A stretch of 64,000 nucleotides of DNA from an uncultured Planctomycetota bacterium (GTDB lineage Bacteria > Planctomycetota > Brocadiia > CAIUPP01): NCBI GenBank assembly GCA_903901045.1, contig CAIUPP010000118.1, positions 16,405-80,404 on the forward strand, in the 5' to 3' direction. The translations under genes were made by a program, and so were the position numbers. Of this stretch, positions 44,626 through 60,818 are shown piece by piece (the first letter of the stretch is position 1; the number at the start of each line of letters is the position of its first letter). The notes beneath the pieces were generated by a model. It had not been told where the DNA came from and ran no database searches. It worked only from the letters and a program-made list of their open reading frames with translations.

Positions 44626-45774
44626 ATGAAGAAGCTGCATACCAAATGCCGGCCGGGCGAGGTGCGGGATGCCATCGTGCGCGCTCTGCGCACCAGCCCC
44701 CGCGCGCTTTCGGCCAAGCAACTCGGACAAGCCGTCTCTGAAAGGCTCGGGGATGTCCCGGCCTCCTCGGTGCGTTCGTATCTGCGGCTTAACACCCCCG
44801 GCATGTTCGTGCGCGAGGTCAGGGGGGTCTATCGCCTGTTCGATGCGCAGGCAACGCTGCCACCGGCGCGCCTGCCGGACGACGCGACGCTGCCTGAGCC
44901 GTTTCGCTATGGGGAGTGCGTACTGTACTGCGACGATTGCTTCGAGTGGCTGGCACAACAGGAAGATGAGACCATCCACGCGGTCGTCACGGACCCGCCG
45001 TACGGACTTCATGAGTACACGCCGGAGCAGCAGACGAAACTGCGCAACGGCAAGGGAGGCGTCTGGCGCATCCCGCCGAGTTTCGACGGCAGCAAGCGCT
45101 CGCCTCTGCCGCGTTTCACCACCCTGACGCCCGAACAGTTGGAGGAACTGAGGGAGTTCTTCCGACTCTTCGGCCGCAGACTCCTGCCCAAGCTTGTGCC
45201 GGGCGCGAATGTCGTGGTGGCATCGAACCCGCTGCTTTCCCACATCGTTTCGGACGGACTGTCCCAGTCGGGCCTCGAACGGCGCGGCGAAATCGTGCGG
45301 CTGGTAATGACCATGCGCGGCGGCGACCGGCCCAAGGCGGCGCACGAGGAGTTCTCCGGCGTAAGCGTCATGCCGCGCTCCATGTGGGAGCCGTGGCTGG
45401 TCTATCGCAAACCGCTCGATGGCCGCGCGCAAGACAACCTGCGCCGCTGGCAGACCGGAGGCTTCCGGCGTCCCCTGGCCGAACGGCCTTTCGGGGATGT
45501 CATTCGCTCCTCTCCCACGCGCCGCGAGGAGCGGCTGTTGGCCCCGCATCCCAGCCTCAAGCCGCAGGCGTTCATGCGGCAGTTGGTGCGCGGCGTACTG
45601 CCGCTGGGACAAGGCATCGTGCTCGACCCCTTTGCAGGCTCCGGCTCGACGCTGGCGGCGGCGGAAGCGGTGGGCTATCGCAGTGTGGGGGTGGAAAAGG
45701 ACCCGCATTATTTCGGCATGGCCTGCAAGGCGATTCCGAAGCTTGCGGCGCTGGCGGCGCGGAACGGAGACTAG
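44626..45774 (+). CDS. Type II DNA methyltransferase (N6-adenine/N4-cytosine, beta-type order)
   Basis: The 382-residue enzyme has an N-terminal winged-helix-like segment (about 10-72, HARE-HTH-like) and a methyltransferase with catalytic DPPYGL at 123-128 before the SAM motif LDPFAGSGSTLAAAEAVGYR near 350, the beta-class order. VVVASNPLL lies between, and the long middle part (about 150-290) is the likely target recognition domain. The DPPY form favours N6-adenine. The start is ATG 44626; the earlier ATG at 44596 would lie inside the promoter. The gene's stop overlaps the convergent putative endonuclease gene in a single CTAG. Recognition sequence unknown. Confidence 0.88.
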   Translation: MKKLHTKCRPGEVRDAIVRALRTSPRALSAKQLGQAVSERLGDVPASSVRSYLRLNTPGMFVREVRGVYRLFDAQATLPPARLPDDATLPEPFRYGECVLYCDDCFEWLAQQEDETIHAVVTDPPYGLHEYTPEQQTKLRNGKGGVWRIPPSFDGSKRSPLPRFTTLTPEQLEELREFFRLFGRRLLPKLVPGANVVVASNPLLSHIVSDGLSQSGLERRGEIVRLVMTMRGGDRPKAAHEEFSGVSVMPRSMWEPWLVYRKPLDGRAQDNLRRWQTGGFRRPLAERPFGDVIRSSPTRREERLLAPHPSLKPQAFMRQLVRGVLPLGQGIVLDPFAGSGSTLAAAEAVGYRSVGVEKDPHYFGMACKAIPKLAALAARNGD

Positions 45775-46367
45775 AGCCTGTAGACCCAGTTGGCCCGCAA
45801 TTTCTGGATACCGTCCTTGTGAAGCGTGGCCGTCCGCGTGCCCAACTCACCGCGCGGATTGCGCCGGAAGTCCGCCACGGTCACTTTTCCCAGATACACT
45901 TCCGTGAACTTCATCGGCCCGCGCTCGGCACCGGGCTCGGTCTCCGCGTCCACGTCGTAGACGAACACGCACATCCACTGGTCGCGCGCCCCGTGCGTAT
46001 CCACCGCCCCGCCTGCCTTGCGCGTTGTCTTGATCTCGATCCCATCCTTCCCCGCCTTCACCGCATTCTTCGGATACACCCCCTGCACGACGAGGTCGGG
46101 ATGCCCGTTGAAGTAGCGGTTCTCGACCAGCGCGCGAGAGTGTTTGGCGAGACTGGCGCTGATCATGTCGGAAATCACCCCCGAAAGGATCGCCGGGCGG
46201 AGCATGTCGTCGACCCGATGCAATCCTTTGCGAAGCAGGAAGCCGTTGACGTCGTGGAAGAAGTCGTAGACATCCTGCATTGCCATCTCGAAATCCGGGA
46301 GCCTCAACTCGTAGGGGAGGGTGGCGCGCTTGTTGAACCGCGTCGTATCAACGGTGTTTCTTATCAT
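45771..46367 (-). CDS. Putative type II restriction endonuclease (PD-(D/E)XK fold)
   Basis: The 198-residue protein has a PD...ExK signature: HPDLVVQG at 89-96 and GIEIKTTRK at 109-117, the active site of many type II enzymes. Its context, tail to tail with a DNA methyltransferase and with a shared CTAG over both stop codons, makes it the likely partner nuclease. Helical N-terminal region (30-85) may bind DNA or form the dimer. I do not recognise a named isoschizomer. The start ATG 46367 has GAGGGC nearby; the frame extends to 46439 but without a site. A separate promoter at 46411-46439 would allow expression timing distinct from the methyltransferase. Confidence 0.75.
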   Translation of the reverse strand: MIRNTVDTTRFNKRATLPYELRLPDFEMAMQDVYDFFHDVNGFLLRKGLHRVDDMLRPAILSGVISDMISASLAKHSRALVENRYFNGHPDLVVQGVYPKNAVKAGKDGIEIKTTRKAGGAVDTHGARDQWMCVFVYDVDAETEPGAERGPMKFTEVYLGKVTVADFRRNPRGELGTRTATLHKDGIQKLRANWVYRL

Positions 46368-46410
46368 GGCGCCCTCGAGACCGAACGGCTTGGACCATGC
46401 GGACTGGCGT

Positions 46411-46439
46411 AGTGTAGCTGAAGAAGTTGCGAACGGCAA
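46411..46439 (-). promoter_or_regulatory. Candidate promoter of the endonuclease gene
   Basis: On the minus strand TTGCCG (46434-46439) and TACACT (46411-46416) have a 17-base spacer, 44 bases upstream of the ATG. Confidence 0.5.
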
Positions 46440-46458
46440 CAGGCTTACGCCTCCTCCC

Positions 46459-46487
46459 TTGACTTCCCGCCCCCGGTCGGATATTGT
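46459..46487 (+). promoter_or_regulatory. Candidate promoter of carB
   Basis: TTGACT (46459-46464) and TATTGT (46482-46487) have a 17-base spacer; the leader to the GTG is about 105 bases. Confidence 0.45.
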
Positions 46488-46600
46488 TCCGTGACCTCAT
46501 GCGGTCGCCCCTCGGCGGCCGGGGTCCTGCGACAAACATGAAGAGCGATACCCGACACGCCCAGACTGCATCCGCAGGGCGGGTCCGAGAGCGATAGACC

Positions 46601-49896
<3,296 letters not shown>

Positions 49897-49900
<4 letters not shown>

Positions 49901-49920
49901 GGGCGCAGCATGCTGCGCCC
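49897..49920. repeat. Family B palindrome overlapping the carB stop
   Basis: The element tgtaggggcgcagcatgctg then cgccc provides the TAG (49898-49900) that ends carB. The remaining hairpin lies in the 75-base carB-carA gap. Confidence 0.9.
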
Positions 49921-49975
49921 TGCCGTTCGTTATCCGTTCTTGTCCGTGCGTCGTCCGTGTGTCGCAGGAGCAACC

Positions 49976-51133
49976 ATGTCTCAGCAATGGAACTGGCGTG
50001 AGCAGCGCGCGAAGGGGGCCTTCCTCGCCCTGGAGGATGGCTCGGTCTTCCGCGGCCATTCCGTCGGCGCGCCGCGCGACGCCCTCGGCGAAGTGGTTTT
50101 CAACACCGGCATGACCGGCTACCAGGAAATCCTCACCGACCCCTCCTACAACGGCCAGATCGTCACCATGACGTGCCCGGAGATCGGCAATTACGGGATC
50201 AACCCCGAAGATGTCGAATCGCGCCGCATCTTCGCCAACGGCTTCATCGTCCACGAGCTCAACTCCCCGCACAACTGGCGCAGCGACCGTTCGCTGGCGG
50301 AGTACCTGCGCGAGCAGAACATCCCCGCCATCGCCGGGATCGACACGCGCGCGCTGACCACGCTGCTGCGCACCCGCGGCACGCAGAAGGGGCTCATCTC
50401 GGTCGAGGGGAAGGTCGCCGAGCAGGAGGCCGTCCGCCTCGCGCGCGAGTGGGCCGGGCTGGACAATCAGGACTACGCGGCGCTAGTCTCCGTGGAAAAG
50501 CCCTACCCATGGGATCCGAAGGACACGACGAGCCTTTCCTGGGGCATCGCGGACAAACTCCCCCCTGCGGATATCAAAATCGTCGCGTATGACTTCGGCA
50601 TCAAATGGAACATCCTGCGCCGCCTGCGCGAGCAGGGGATGGCGGTGCAGGTCGTCCCCGCGCGCACCAGCGCCGAGGAGGTCCTCGCGCTGAACCCGCA
50701 GGGAGTCTTCCTCTCCAACGGCCCGGCGGACCCCGCGGCGGTGACGTACGCCATCGAGGCGATCCGCCGGATGATCGGCAAGGTGCCCATCATGGGCATC
50801 TGCCTGGGGCACCAACTCATCGGACTGGCGCTGGGAGGCAAAACGCGCCGCATCAAGTTCGGCCATCACGGCTGCAACCAGCCGGTGATGAACCTGGAGA
50901 CGCAGAAAGTCGAGATCACCTCGCAGAACCACAACTACGTCGTGGCCCCGGAGACGCTCGACATGGGGCAGGTCGAGGTCACGCACGTCAACCTGAACGA
51001 CCGCACCGTGGAGGGGCTGCGCCACAAGCGCGAGCCGCTTTTCTGCGTCCAATACCACCCCGAGGCCGCCCCCGGCCCGCACGACAGCCGGTACCTCTTC
51101 AACCAGTTCCGCGAAATGATCCGGAAGGCCTAA
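49976..51133 (+). CDS. carA: Carbamoyl-phosphate synthase small subunit (glutamine amidotransferase)
   Basis: CarA hydrolyses glutamine and channels ammonia to CarB. The 385-residue protein starts at ATG 49976 after GCAGGAG; the preceding frame runs through repeat sequence. The N-terminal CPSase domain has the motif [20 protein letters not shown] and PEIGNYGIN. The class I amidotransferase domain has the nucleophile in [19 protein letters not shown] and the His-Glu pair in [12 protein letters not shown]. The linker has GPADPA. It is 75 bases after carB and likely cotranscribed with it. All catalytic residues are present. Confidence 0.96.
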   Translation: MSQQWNWREQRAKGAFLALEDGSVFRGHSVGAPRDALGEVVFNTGMTGYQEILTDPSYNGQIVTMTCPEIGNYGINPEDVESRRIFANGFIVHELNSPHNWRSDRSLAEYLREQNIPAIAGIDTRALTTLLRTRGTQKGLISVEGKVAEQEAVRLAREWAGLDNQDYAALVSVEKPYPWDPKDTTSLSWGIADKLPPADIKIVAYDFGIKWNILRRLREQGMAVQVVPARTSAEEVLALNPQGVFLSNGPADPAAVTYAIEAIRRMIGKVPIMGICLGHQLIGLALGGKTRRIKFGHHGCNQPVMNLETQKVEITSQNHNYVVAPETLDMGQVEVTHVNLNDRTVEGLRHKREPLFCVQYHPEAAPGPHDSRYLFNQFREMIRKA

Positions 51134-51172
51134 TGCTTCCATAGCGCGCACGGCCCGTAGCGCGCGCGGCCC

Positions 51173-51277
51173 GTGTAGCGCGGGCTTCAGCCCGCGTTCA
51201 AAGTGCGGCCTCCCGCTTCCCAACCTAACGCCCCGCACTGGGGTACCCCGTAGGGGCAAGGCATGCCTTGCCCCCGC
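51173..51277. repeat. Family C and B hairpins
   Basis: Family C (gcgcgggcttcagcccgcg) at 51178-51196 and family B variant (gtaggggcaaggcatgccttg) at 51250-51277, then another C at 51286-51300. They fill the 293-bp gap after carA. Confidence 0.75.
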
Positions 51278-51343
51278 ACTTCACGCGGGCTTCAGCCCGC
51301 GCCGCGCCGCTTGCCCATGCGCCCGCCCCCTCACTTCCTGCCA

Positions 51344-51373
51344 TTGCGCCCCCGGCCCCGCAAAAGGTATCAT
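51344..51373 (+). promoter_or_regulatory. Candidate promoter of the acyl-CoA synthetase
   Basis: TTGCGC (51344-51349) and TATCAT (51368-51373) have an 18-base spacer, 54 bases before the ATG. Confidence 0.45.
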
Positions 51374-51427
51374 CCTGCCAGACTGGGGCGTGTGGAAAGA
51401 GTCCCTGTTCCGCAGGAGGTAGGGTCG

Positions 51428-53089
51428 ATGCGAGAGATTCCCCCCAACATGTTTGACTACGAGAAGGTGCGCACGACATTCAAGCTCGACGTCCCGGAGT
51501 TCTTCAACTTCACCACCGACGTCGTCGAGAAATGGGCGCAGGACCCGGCTCGCGTGGCGCTGGTGATCGCCGACATCACCGGAGAGCGCACCGAGCAGTT
51601 CACCTTCGCCCAGCTCGGCGCCAAGGCCAACCAGTTCGCCGGGGCTCTGCTGAAGCGCGGCCTGCGCAAAGGGGACACCGTCATCGTCATGCTGCCGCAG
51701 AATTACGAGTGGTACGTGGCGCTGCTGGCGATGTTCAAAATCGGCATCCTCCCGATGCCCACCACCACCCAATGCACCGCGCGCGACCTGCTCTTCCGCC
51801 TGCAGAAGTCGGAAGCTTCCGCCGTCATCACCGACCGGGAGAACGCGTACAAGATCGAGGAGGTCGCCTCGCAGTCGGCGAGCCTGAAGTGCAAGTTCAT
51901 GGTGGACGAACCGACCCGCCGCTCGGCGCACGGCCACGCCGGGGACTGGTGCTGCTTCCACGCCGCCATGGCCGCCGAGCCGGAGAAGCTGGCCGTCGAG
52001 AAGAGCCGCAGCAGCGACCCGATCATGATCTACTTCACCTCCGGCACGGTGGCGTATCCGAAGATGGTGGTTCACACGCAGGCGTCGCTGGGAATCGGGC
52101 ATGAGATCACCGCGCGCTTCTGGCACGACATCCGCGAAACCGACCTGCACTGGACGCTCACCGACACCGGCTGGGCGAAGGCGGGCTGGGGGACGCTGTT
52201 CGGGCAGTGGAAACTCGGCGCGCGCGTCTTCATCTTCAACCAGCCGCGATTCGACGCCGCGGCCACGTTGCGCATGCTGGAGAAGTCGGGCGTGACCACC
52301 TTCTGCGCCCCCCCCACCGCGTTCCGCATGTTCGCGCATGAGAACCTCAAGAGCTACCGCTTCCCCACGCTGCGTCACTGCACCAGCGCCGGGGAGCCGC
52401 TGAACCCGGAAATCATCAAGATCTGGCGCGACGCCACCGGGCTGGACATCCATGACGGCTACGGGCAGACCGAGACGGTGAACGTGATCGCCAACTACCG
52501 CTGCATGCCGATCAAGCCCGGCTCCATGGGCAAGCCGGCGCCGACGTTCCACGTGGCGGTGCTCGGCGAGAAAGGGGAGGAACTCCCCGACGGCGAGGAG
52601 GGGGAGCTGGCGATCAAGCTGGGCGCGGAGCGCCCGGTGGGGCTGTTCGCCGGATTCTGGAAGGACCCGGACGCCACAAAGCACGCGCTGGGCGGCCAAT
52701 GGTACATGACCGGAGACAAGGCGCGCCGCGACGCGGAGGGGTACTACTGGTTCTTCGGACGCAACGACGACGTGATCATCACGGCGGGGTACCGCATCGG
52801 GCCCTTCGAGATCGAGAGCGCCATCATCGAGCATCCGGCGGTGCTGGAGGCCGCGGCGGTGGCCAGCCCCGACGAACTGCGTGGCGAGGTGGTCAAAGCG
52901 TTCATCAAGCTCAAGAAGGGATTCGAGCCTTCCGACACGCTCGCGAAGGAAATCCAGCAGCACGTCCGCACCGTCACCGCGCCCTACAAATATCCGCGCA
53001 AGATCGAATTCGTTGAGAGCCTGCCCAAGACCATCAGCGGCAAGATCAAACGTGGCGAGCTCAAGGCGCGGGAGTGGCGGCGGGGGTGA
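51428..53089 (+). CDS. AMP-dependent acyl-CoA synthetase
   Basis: The 553-residue enzyme activates a carboxylic acid to acyl-AMP and then the CoA thioester. The start is ATG 51428 with AGGAGGTAGGG just upstream. Motifs are the P-loop-like IYFTSGTVAYPKMVVH (A3, variant of TSGTTGxPK), the A5 motif DGYGQTETVN, the A7 motif MTGDKARRDAEGYYWFFGR with DDVIITAGYRIGPFEIESAI, and the C-terminal catalytic Lys in PKTISGKIKRGEL. The profile matches medium-chain acyl-CoA or acetoacetyl/butyryl-type synthetases such as ACSM-like. Substrate uncertain. Confidence 0.92.
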   Translation: MREIPPNMFDYEKVRTTFKLDVPEFFNFTTDVVEKWAQDPARVALVIADITGERTEQFTFAQLGAKANQFAGALLKRGLRKGDTVIVMLPQNYEWYVALLAMFKIGILPMPTTTQCTARDLLFRLQKSEASAVITDRENAYKIEEVASQSASLKCKFMVDEPTRRSAHGHAGDWCCFHAAMAAEPEKLAVEKSRSSDPIMIYFTSGTVAYPKMVVHTQASLGIGHEITARFWHDIRETDLHWTLTDTGWAKAGWGTLFGQWKLGARVFIFNQPRFDAAATLRMLEKSGVTTFCAPPTAFRMFAHENLKSYRFPTLRHCTSAGEPLNPEIIKIWRDATGLDIHDGYGQTETVNVIANYRCMPIKPGSMGKPAPTFHVAVLGEKGEELPDGEEGELAIKLGAERPVGLFAGFWKDPDATKHALGGQWYMTGDKARRDAEGYYWFFGRNDDVIITAGYRIGPFEIESAIIEHPAVLEAAAVASPDELRGEVVKAFIKLKKGFEPSDTLAKEIQQHVRTVTAPYKYPRKIEFVESLPKTISGKIKRGELKAREWRRG

Positions 53090-53164
53090 CGACGATTGCA
53101 GAATACTCATTGCCGATCCGCGATTCTCCGCACGGGGGCAAAGAGCCATGCGACAGCGACCCAT

Positions 53165-53390
53165 GGGCGGTCATTGCGAAGGAGGCGCGCCACAGGATGG
53201 CTGCGCGGTCACTCCGGCCATCGCGCCGACTGCGGCAATCTTCCAATCTTCAGACCCCCTCGGCGCGGAGGGATCATTCGGCCTTGGCAGGGGGTGATCA
53301 GCAGGAAGATCGCCACGTTCGCGCCGGCGACCCGCCGTCCGCCAACAGGGTTCTTCGCGGCGCTCTCTCGCGATGACAACCTATTGATAG
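53165..53390. repeat. Family I repeat, copy 2 (inverted relative to copy 1)
   Basis: It begins cggtcattgcgaaggaggcg and continues through gcgccgactgcggcaatctt to aggaagatcgccacgttcgc. It is the inverse of 4390-4640. The gap 53090-53465 holds no gene. Confidence 0.75.
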
Positions 53391-53465
53391 CCGAGCCTTT
53401 GCCGTTGCGGCAATTGCAGAGGAGCGCAAGCCTCTTTCCGACGATCCCTGTTCCGCACTCAGTAA

Positions 53466-54599
53466 TCACCTTGGGATTCGGTACTCCAGCAGCTTGCATT
53501 CAATCGCCCCGTTGAAGAACGTCCGCTGCTTCGCCGGGCGCAAGCCGATCCCCTCGGCGGCGCCGGGATAGCCGGAGATAATCCGCACCTTCCAGCCCGA
53601 GTACTTTTTCTGGAGCGTCTCGCCGATCATCCGGTGGAACGCGTTGATCTGCTCGACGGCCATCCGCTCGCCGTATGGCGGATTCATCACCAGCACGCCC
53701 GGACCGGGGGGCGGGGTCTGCTCCTCGAACGCCTTGCAATCGACCCGGATGCTCTTCTCCAGCCCGGCGTTCTTCACATTCTGCCGCGCGAAGCGCACCG
53801 CCTGCGCATCCTTGTCCGAACCGACGATCTCGCACGCCGCGTCGCGCCGCTCCAGCGCCTCCGCCTCCTGGAACACCGCGCGGTAGAGCGCGGCATCGTA
53901 ATCCTTCCAGCGCTCAAAGCCGAACTGTCTGCGGTAGACCCCCGGCGCGATGTTCTGCGCCAGCAGCGCCGCCTCGATCAGGAACGTCCCCGACCCGCAC
54001 ATCCCGTCCATGAACGGCGACGCGCGGTCCCACCCGCTCAGTTGAATGATCCCCGCCGCCAGCAACTCGTTGATCGGCGCGATGTTCGTCTGCGCGCGGT
54101 AGCCGCGCTTGTGGAGCGAATCGCCCGAGGAGTCCAGGTAGAGCGAGGCGATATTCTGGTTGATGTGGAGGTTCAGCCGCAGGTCGGGGTCCTCCAGGTT
54201 CACCGAGGGGCGCACGCCGGAGGCCTCGCGGAACTGGTCGGCAATCGCGTCCTTCGCCTTCTGCGCGACGAAGAGCGAGTGCTTGAACGTGGAGTTGGTG
54301 ACCACGGGATCGATCGCCAGCGTGCCGCGGGCGTCGAGGTACTGCGACCAGTCCACCTCGCGGATTTCATCGTAGAGCTGCCGCTCGTCGGCAACGTTGA
54401 ACTTGCTGACGCGCACCAGGATGCGGATCGCCGTGCGGCAACAGAGGTTGACCTTGTAGAGCAGCCGCCGGTCCCCCGTGAAGGCGACGACGCGGTTGAA
54501 CGGCTTGGCATCCGCCGCGCCAAGCGCCTTGAGTTCGTTCGCCAGCACCCCCTCCAGCCCGGAGAGCGTCTTGGCGACCATGGTGAGTTCGGGGTTCAA
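53466..54599 (-). CDS. THUMP-domain SAM-dependent RNA methyltransferase (RlmL/TrmN type)
   Basis: The 377-residue enzyme probably makes N2-methylguanosine in 23S rRNA or tRNA. The N-terminal ferredoxin-like/THUMP part (TLSGLEGVLANELKALGA to about residue 165) is followed by a Rossmann methyltransferase domain: SPFMDGMCGSGTFLIEAALL is motif I, IVGSDKDAQAVRFARQN motif II, and the catalytic VLVMNPPYGERM motif IV (N-P-P-Y). The start is either TTG 54599 (giving MNPELTMVAKT, as homologues have residues before MVAKT) or ATG 54581. It matches the N-terminal half of E. coli RlmL only; the second (RlmK) domain is absent. Confidence 0.88.
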   Translation of the reverse strand: MNPELTMVAKTLSGLEGVLANELKALGAADAKPFNRVVAFTGDRRLLYKVNLCCRTAIRILVRVSKFNVADERQLYDEIREVDWSQYLDARGTLAIDPVVTNSTFKHSLFVAQKAKDAIADQFREASGVRPSVNLEDPDLRLNLHINQNIASLYLDSSGDSLHKRGYRAQTNIAPINELLAAGIIQLSGWDRASPFMDGMCGSGTFLIEAALLAQNIAPGVYRRQFGFERWKDYDAALYRAVFQEAEALERRDAACEIVGSDKDAQAVRFARQNVKNAGLEKSIRVDCKAFEEQTPPPGPGVLVMNPPYGERMAVEQINAFHRMIGETLQKKYSGWKVRIISGYPGAAEGIGLRPAKQRTFFNGAIECKLLEYRIPR

Positions 54600-54786
54600 T
54601 TCAGTTCACATCCCCAGCAGTTGATCCAGATTGCCGATGCCTATGACTGCCAGTGTAACCCAAGATGGGTGGAGAGGGCCACTCAGTGTCATTGACAGGC
54701 CGCCAGTGCTTGTATTTTTCTTCGGGTACGCTAACATAAGCAAGACGTCGTTCACTTCATAGCGTTTGTTCTGAAGGGGGCATTGC

Positions 54787-55626
54787 ATGGTTCGCTACGA
54801 CGAGATCGGATACTGGTCAGAAGTGAAACTGGACATTGTGAAGGAATATGCACAAGCCTATTCGCGCATTCTGAGTGCACAGAGCAAGCCAAAACTCCAC
54901 CATATCTATATTGACGCCTTTGCCGGCCCAGGCGTTCACATTTCCAAGAGCACCGGCGAATTTGTGCCGGGCAGTCCGATGAATGCGCTCATCGTTCAAC
55001 CGCCGTTCAAGGACTATTACCTCATTGACATGGACGGAGAGAAGGCTGCCGCCCTCCGTGAACTGGCTGGCGCACGGAACAACGTTCATGTCGAAGAGGG
55101 CGACTGCAATAAGGTGCTCATGGAAAGAGTCTTCCCCAAGGCACGCTGGGAAGACTACCGGCGTGCCCTGTGCCTCCTCGACCCGTATAAGATTAACCTC
55201 AACTGGGAGGTGGTCGCCACGGCGGGGCAGATGGGGAGTGTCGAGATATTTCTGAACTTCATGGTCATGGATATGAACATGAATGTGCTTTGGCGAAATC
55301 CAGACGACGTTGATCCGCGTCAAGTGGAACGCATGGACAGATTCTGGGGAGATCGGTCCTGGCACAAGGCGGCTTACAAAAAGCGTCAAACGCTATTTGA
55401 CCCCATATTCGAAAAGGCGGGCAATGAGGCTATCGTAAATGCGTATCAGGAACGCCTGCGCGAAGTTGCCGGGTTCAAGTATGTTCCAGTCCCCATGCCA
55501 ATGCGGAACTCTACAGGGTCCGTTATATATTACCTCTTCTTCGCCTCGCAGAAGCCAGCGGCGGCTGATATAGTAGAAGATATATTCGCGAAGTATAGAA
55601 GCCGAGGACAAGCTGATGGCCGTTGA
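54787..55626 (+). CDS. tcmP: Three-Cys-motif partner protein TcmP
   Basis: The 279-residue protein is of the TcmP family, which is found beside proteins with a C-x5-C-x2-C motif. The start is ATG 54787 with AAGGGGG upstream. Family features are the early YIDAFAGPG motif (a SAM-methyltransferase-like glycine-rich turn), [16 protein letters not shown] (a motif II-like acidic strand end), [17 protein letters not shown] with the LLDPYG-type catalytic-like strand, and late [10 protein letters not shown]. The chemistry is unknown. It overlaps the Gp37/Gp68 gene by 11 bases. Base composition is clearly lower in GC than the neighbours, indicating transfer. Confidence 0.88.
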   Translation: MVRYDEIGYWSEVKLDIVKEYAQAYSRILSAQSKPKLHHIYIDAFAGPGVHISKSTGEFVPGSPMNALIVQPPFKDYYLIDMDGEKAAALRELAGARNNVHVEEGDCNKVLMERVFPKARWEDYRRALCLLDPYKINLNWEVVATAGQMGSVEIFLNFMVMDMNMNVLWRNPDDVDPRQVERMDRFWGDRSWHKAAYKKRQTLFDPIFEKAGNEAIVNAYQERLREVAGFKYVPVPMPMRNSTGSVIYYLFFASQKPAAADIVEDIFAKYRSRGQADGR

Positions 55627-56335
55627 TTCCGCAATCGAATGGACCGAATCCACCTGGAACCCGGTGACGGGCTGCACGAAGATCAGCCCCGGCTGCGCGC
55701 ATTGCTATGCCGAGCGCATGGCACGAAGGCTGAAGGCGATGGGCCAGCCGAACTATGCGCGCGGCTTTGAGTTGGCCGTCCACGAACACGCGCTGGACTT
55801 GCCGCTGAAGTGGAAGAAGTCCCAAGCCATCTTCGTCAACTCCATGAGCGACCTCTTCCACGAGGACGTGCCTACGGAGTTCATCCAGCGGGTATTCGAC
55901 GTGATGAACCGGGCCGACTGGCATCGCTATCAGGTGCTTACAAAACGTTCAGACCGATTGCTCGATCTCTCCCCCTTGCTGCCCTGGGCGGAGAACATCT
56001 GGATGGGCGTGACCGTGGAGAATCAGGACTACACTCCGCGCATTGACGACCTGCGCCGGACCGGCGCGGCTACCAAGTTCCTCTCGCTTGAGCCGCTGCT
56101 CGGGCCGCTGCCCGATCTGGACTTGGAGGGGATCGACTGGGTGATCGTCGGCGGCGAATCAGGGCCCGGCGCGCGCCCCATGTCCCCGGTCTGGGTTGAG
56201 GACATTCGTCGCCAGTGCGCCAGCGCGCGAGTGCCGTTCTTTTTCAAGCAATGGGGCGGGGTTCAGAAGAAACGGGCGGGCCGTCTTCTGGATGGACGCA
56301 CGTGGGACGAAATGCCGCAATTCGCGCAGAGATAG
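55616..56335 (+). CDS. Phage Gp37/Gp68 family protein (DUF5131), three-Cys motif
   Basis: The 239-residue protein belongs to the phage Gp37/Gp68 (DUF5131) family, related to radical SAM proteins. The three cysteines sit in [20 protein letters not shown] (residues 19-31), preceded by [12 protein letters not shown]. Later conserved segments are [56 protein letters not shown] and FFKQWG, all typical. The Cys spacing is C-x5-C-x2-C rather than C-x3-C-x2-C, so a cluster is likely but its chemistry is unproven. It overlaps tcmP by 11 bases and the two form a recurring module with an unknown, possibly mobile or defence-linked role. Confidence 0.9.
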   Translation: MAVDSAIEWTESTWNPVTGCTKISPGCAHCYAERMARRLKAMGQPNYARGFELAVHEHALDLPLKWKKSQAIFVNSMSDLFHEDVPTEFIQRVFDVMNRADWHRYQVLTKRSDRLLDLSPLLPWAENIWMGVTVENQDYTPRIDDLRRTGAATKFLSLEPLLGPLPDLDLEGIDWVIVGGESGPGARPMSPVWVEDIRRQCASARVPFFFKQWGGVQKKRAGRLLDGRTWDEMPQFAQR

Positions 56336-56359
56336 GCTCTCCCGCCAGCGGCGCTTGCC

Positions 56360-59484
<3,125 letters not shown>

Positions 59485-59493
59485 GGCCTGGGT

Positions 59494-59606
59494 TCACCAC
59501 GGAGACACCGGGTGCGCGCGGCGCACCGTGGAGGCACGGAGAACAACCGATTGGAATATCGGCGTCCGTTCGCATGCGTCCGTGTTCGTCCATGTTCGTC
59601 CATGCT
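59494..59606. repeat. Family F/G-like inverted repeat remnants
   Basis: The left part (ttcaccacggagacaccggg, then accgtggaggcacggagaac) has no full right arm; right-hand pieces are cgtccgtgttcgtccatgtt. It fills the ligA-ABC gap. Confidence 0.5.
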
Positions 59607-59621
59607 TCTCAGGAGTTAACC

Positions 59622-60680
<1,059 letters not shown>

Positions 60681-60700
60681 CCCGATGCGCGGGAAAACCA

Positions 60701-60803
60701 TGTGGCGCGGGTTATCCAACCCGCGATCATCGTGCGTTCCTTCCGATGCCTTCTCCTCGCGCCTATGGCGCGAGACGCGGACTTGAGAGTCCGCGCTACA
60801 TAC
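60701..60803. repeat. Composite family A + D palindrome
   Basis: A (ggcgcgggttatccaacccgc) at about 60704-60723 and D (cgcggacttgagagtccgcg) at 60777-60796, the same arrangement as 1233-1325 and 15951-16082. It lies upstream of the GNAT gene in a frame continuous with it, without being needed for its start. Confidence 0.85.
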
Positions 60804-60818
60804 GGCAAGGACAACATC

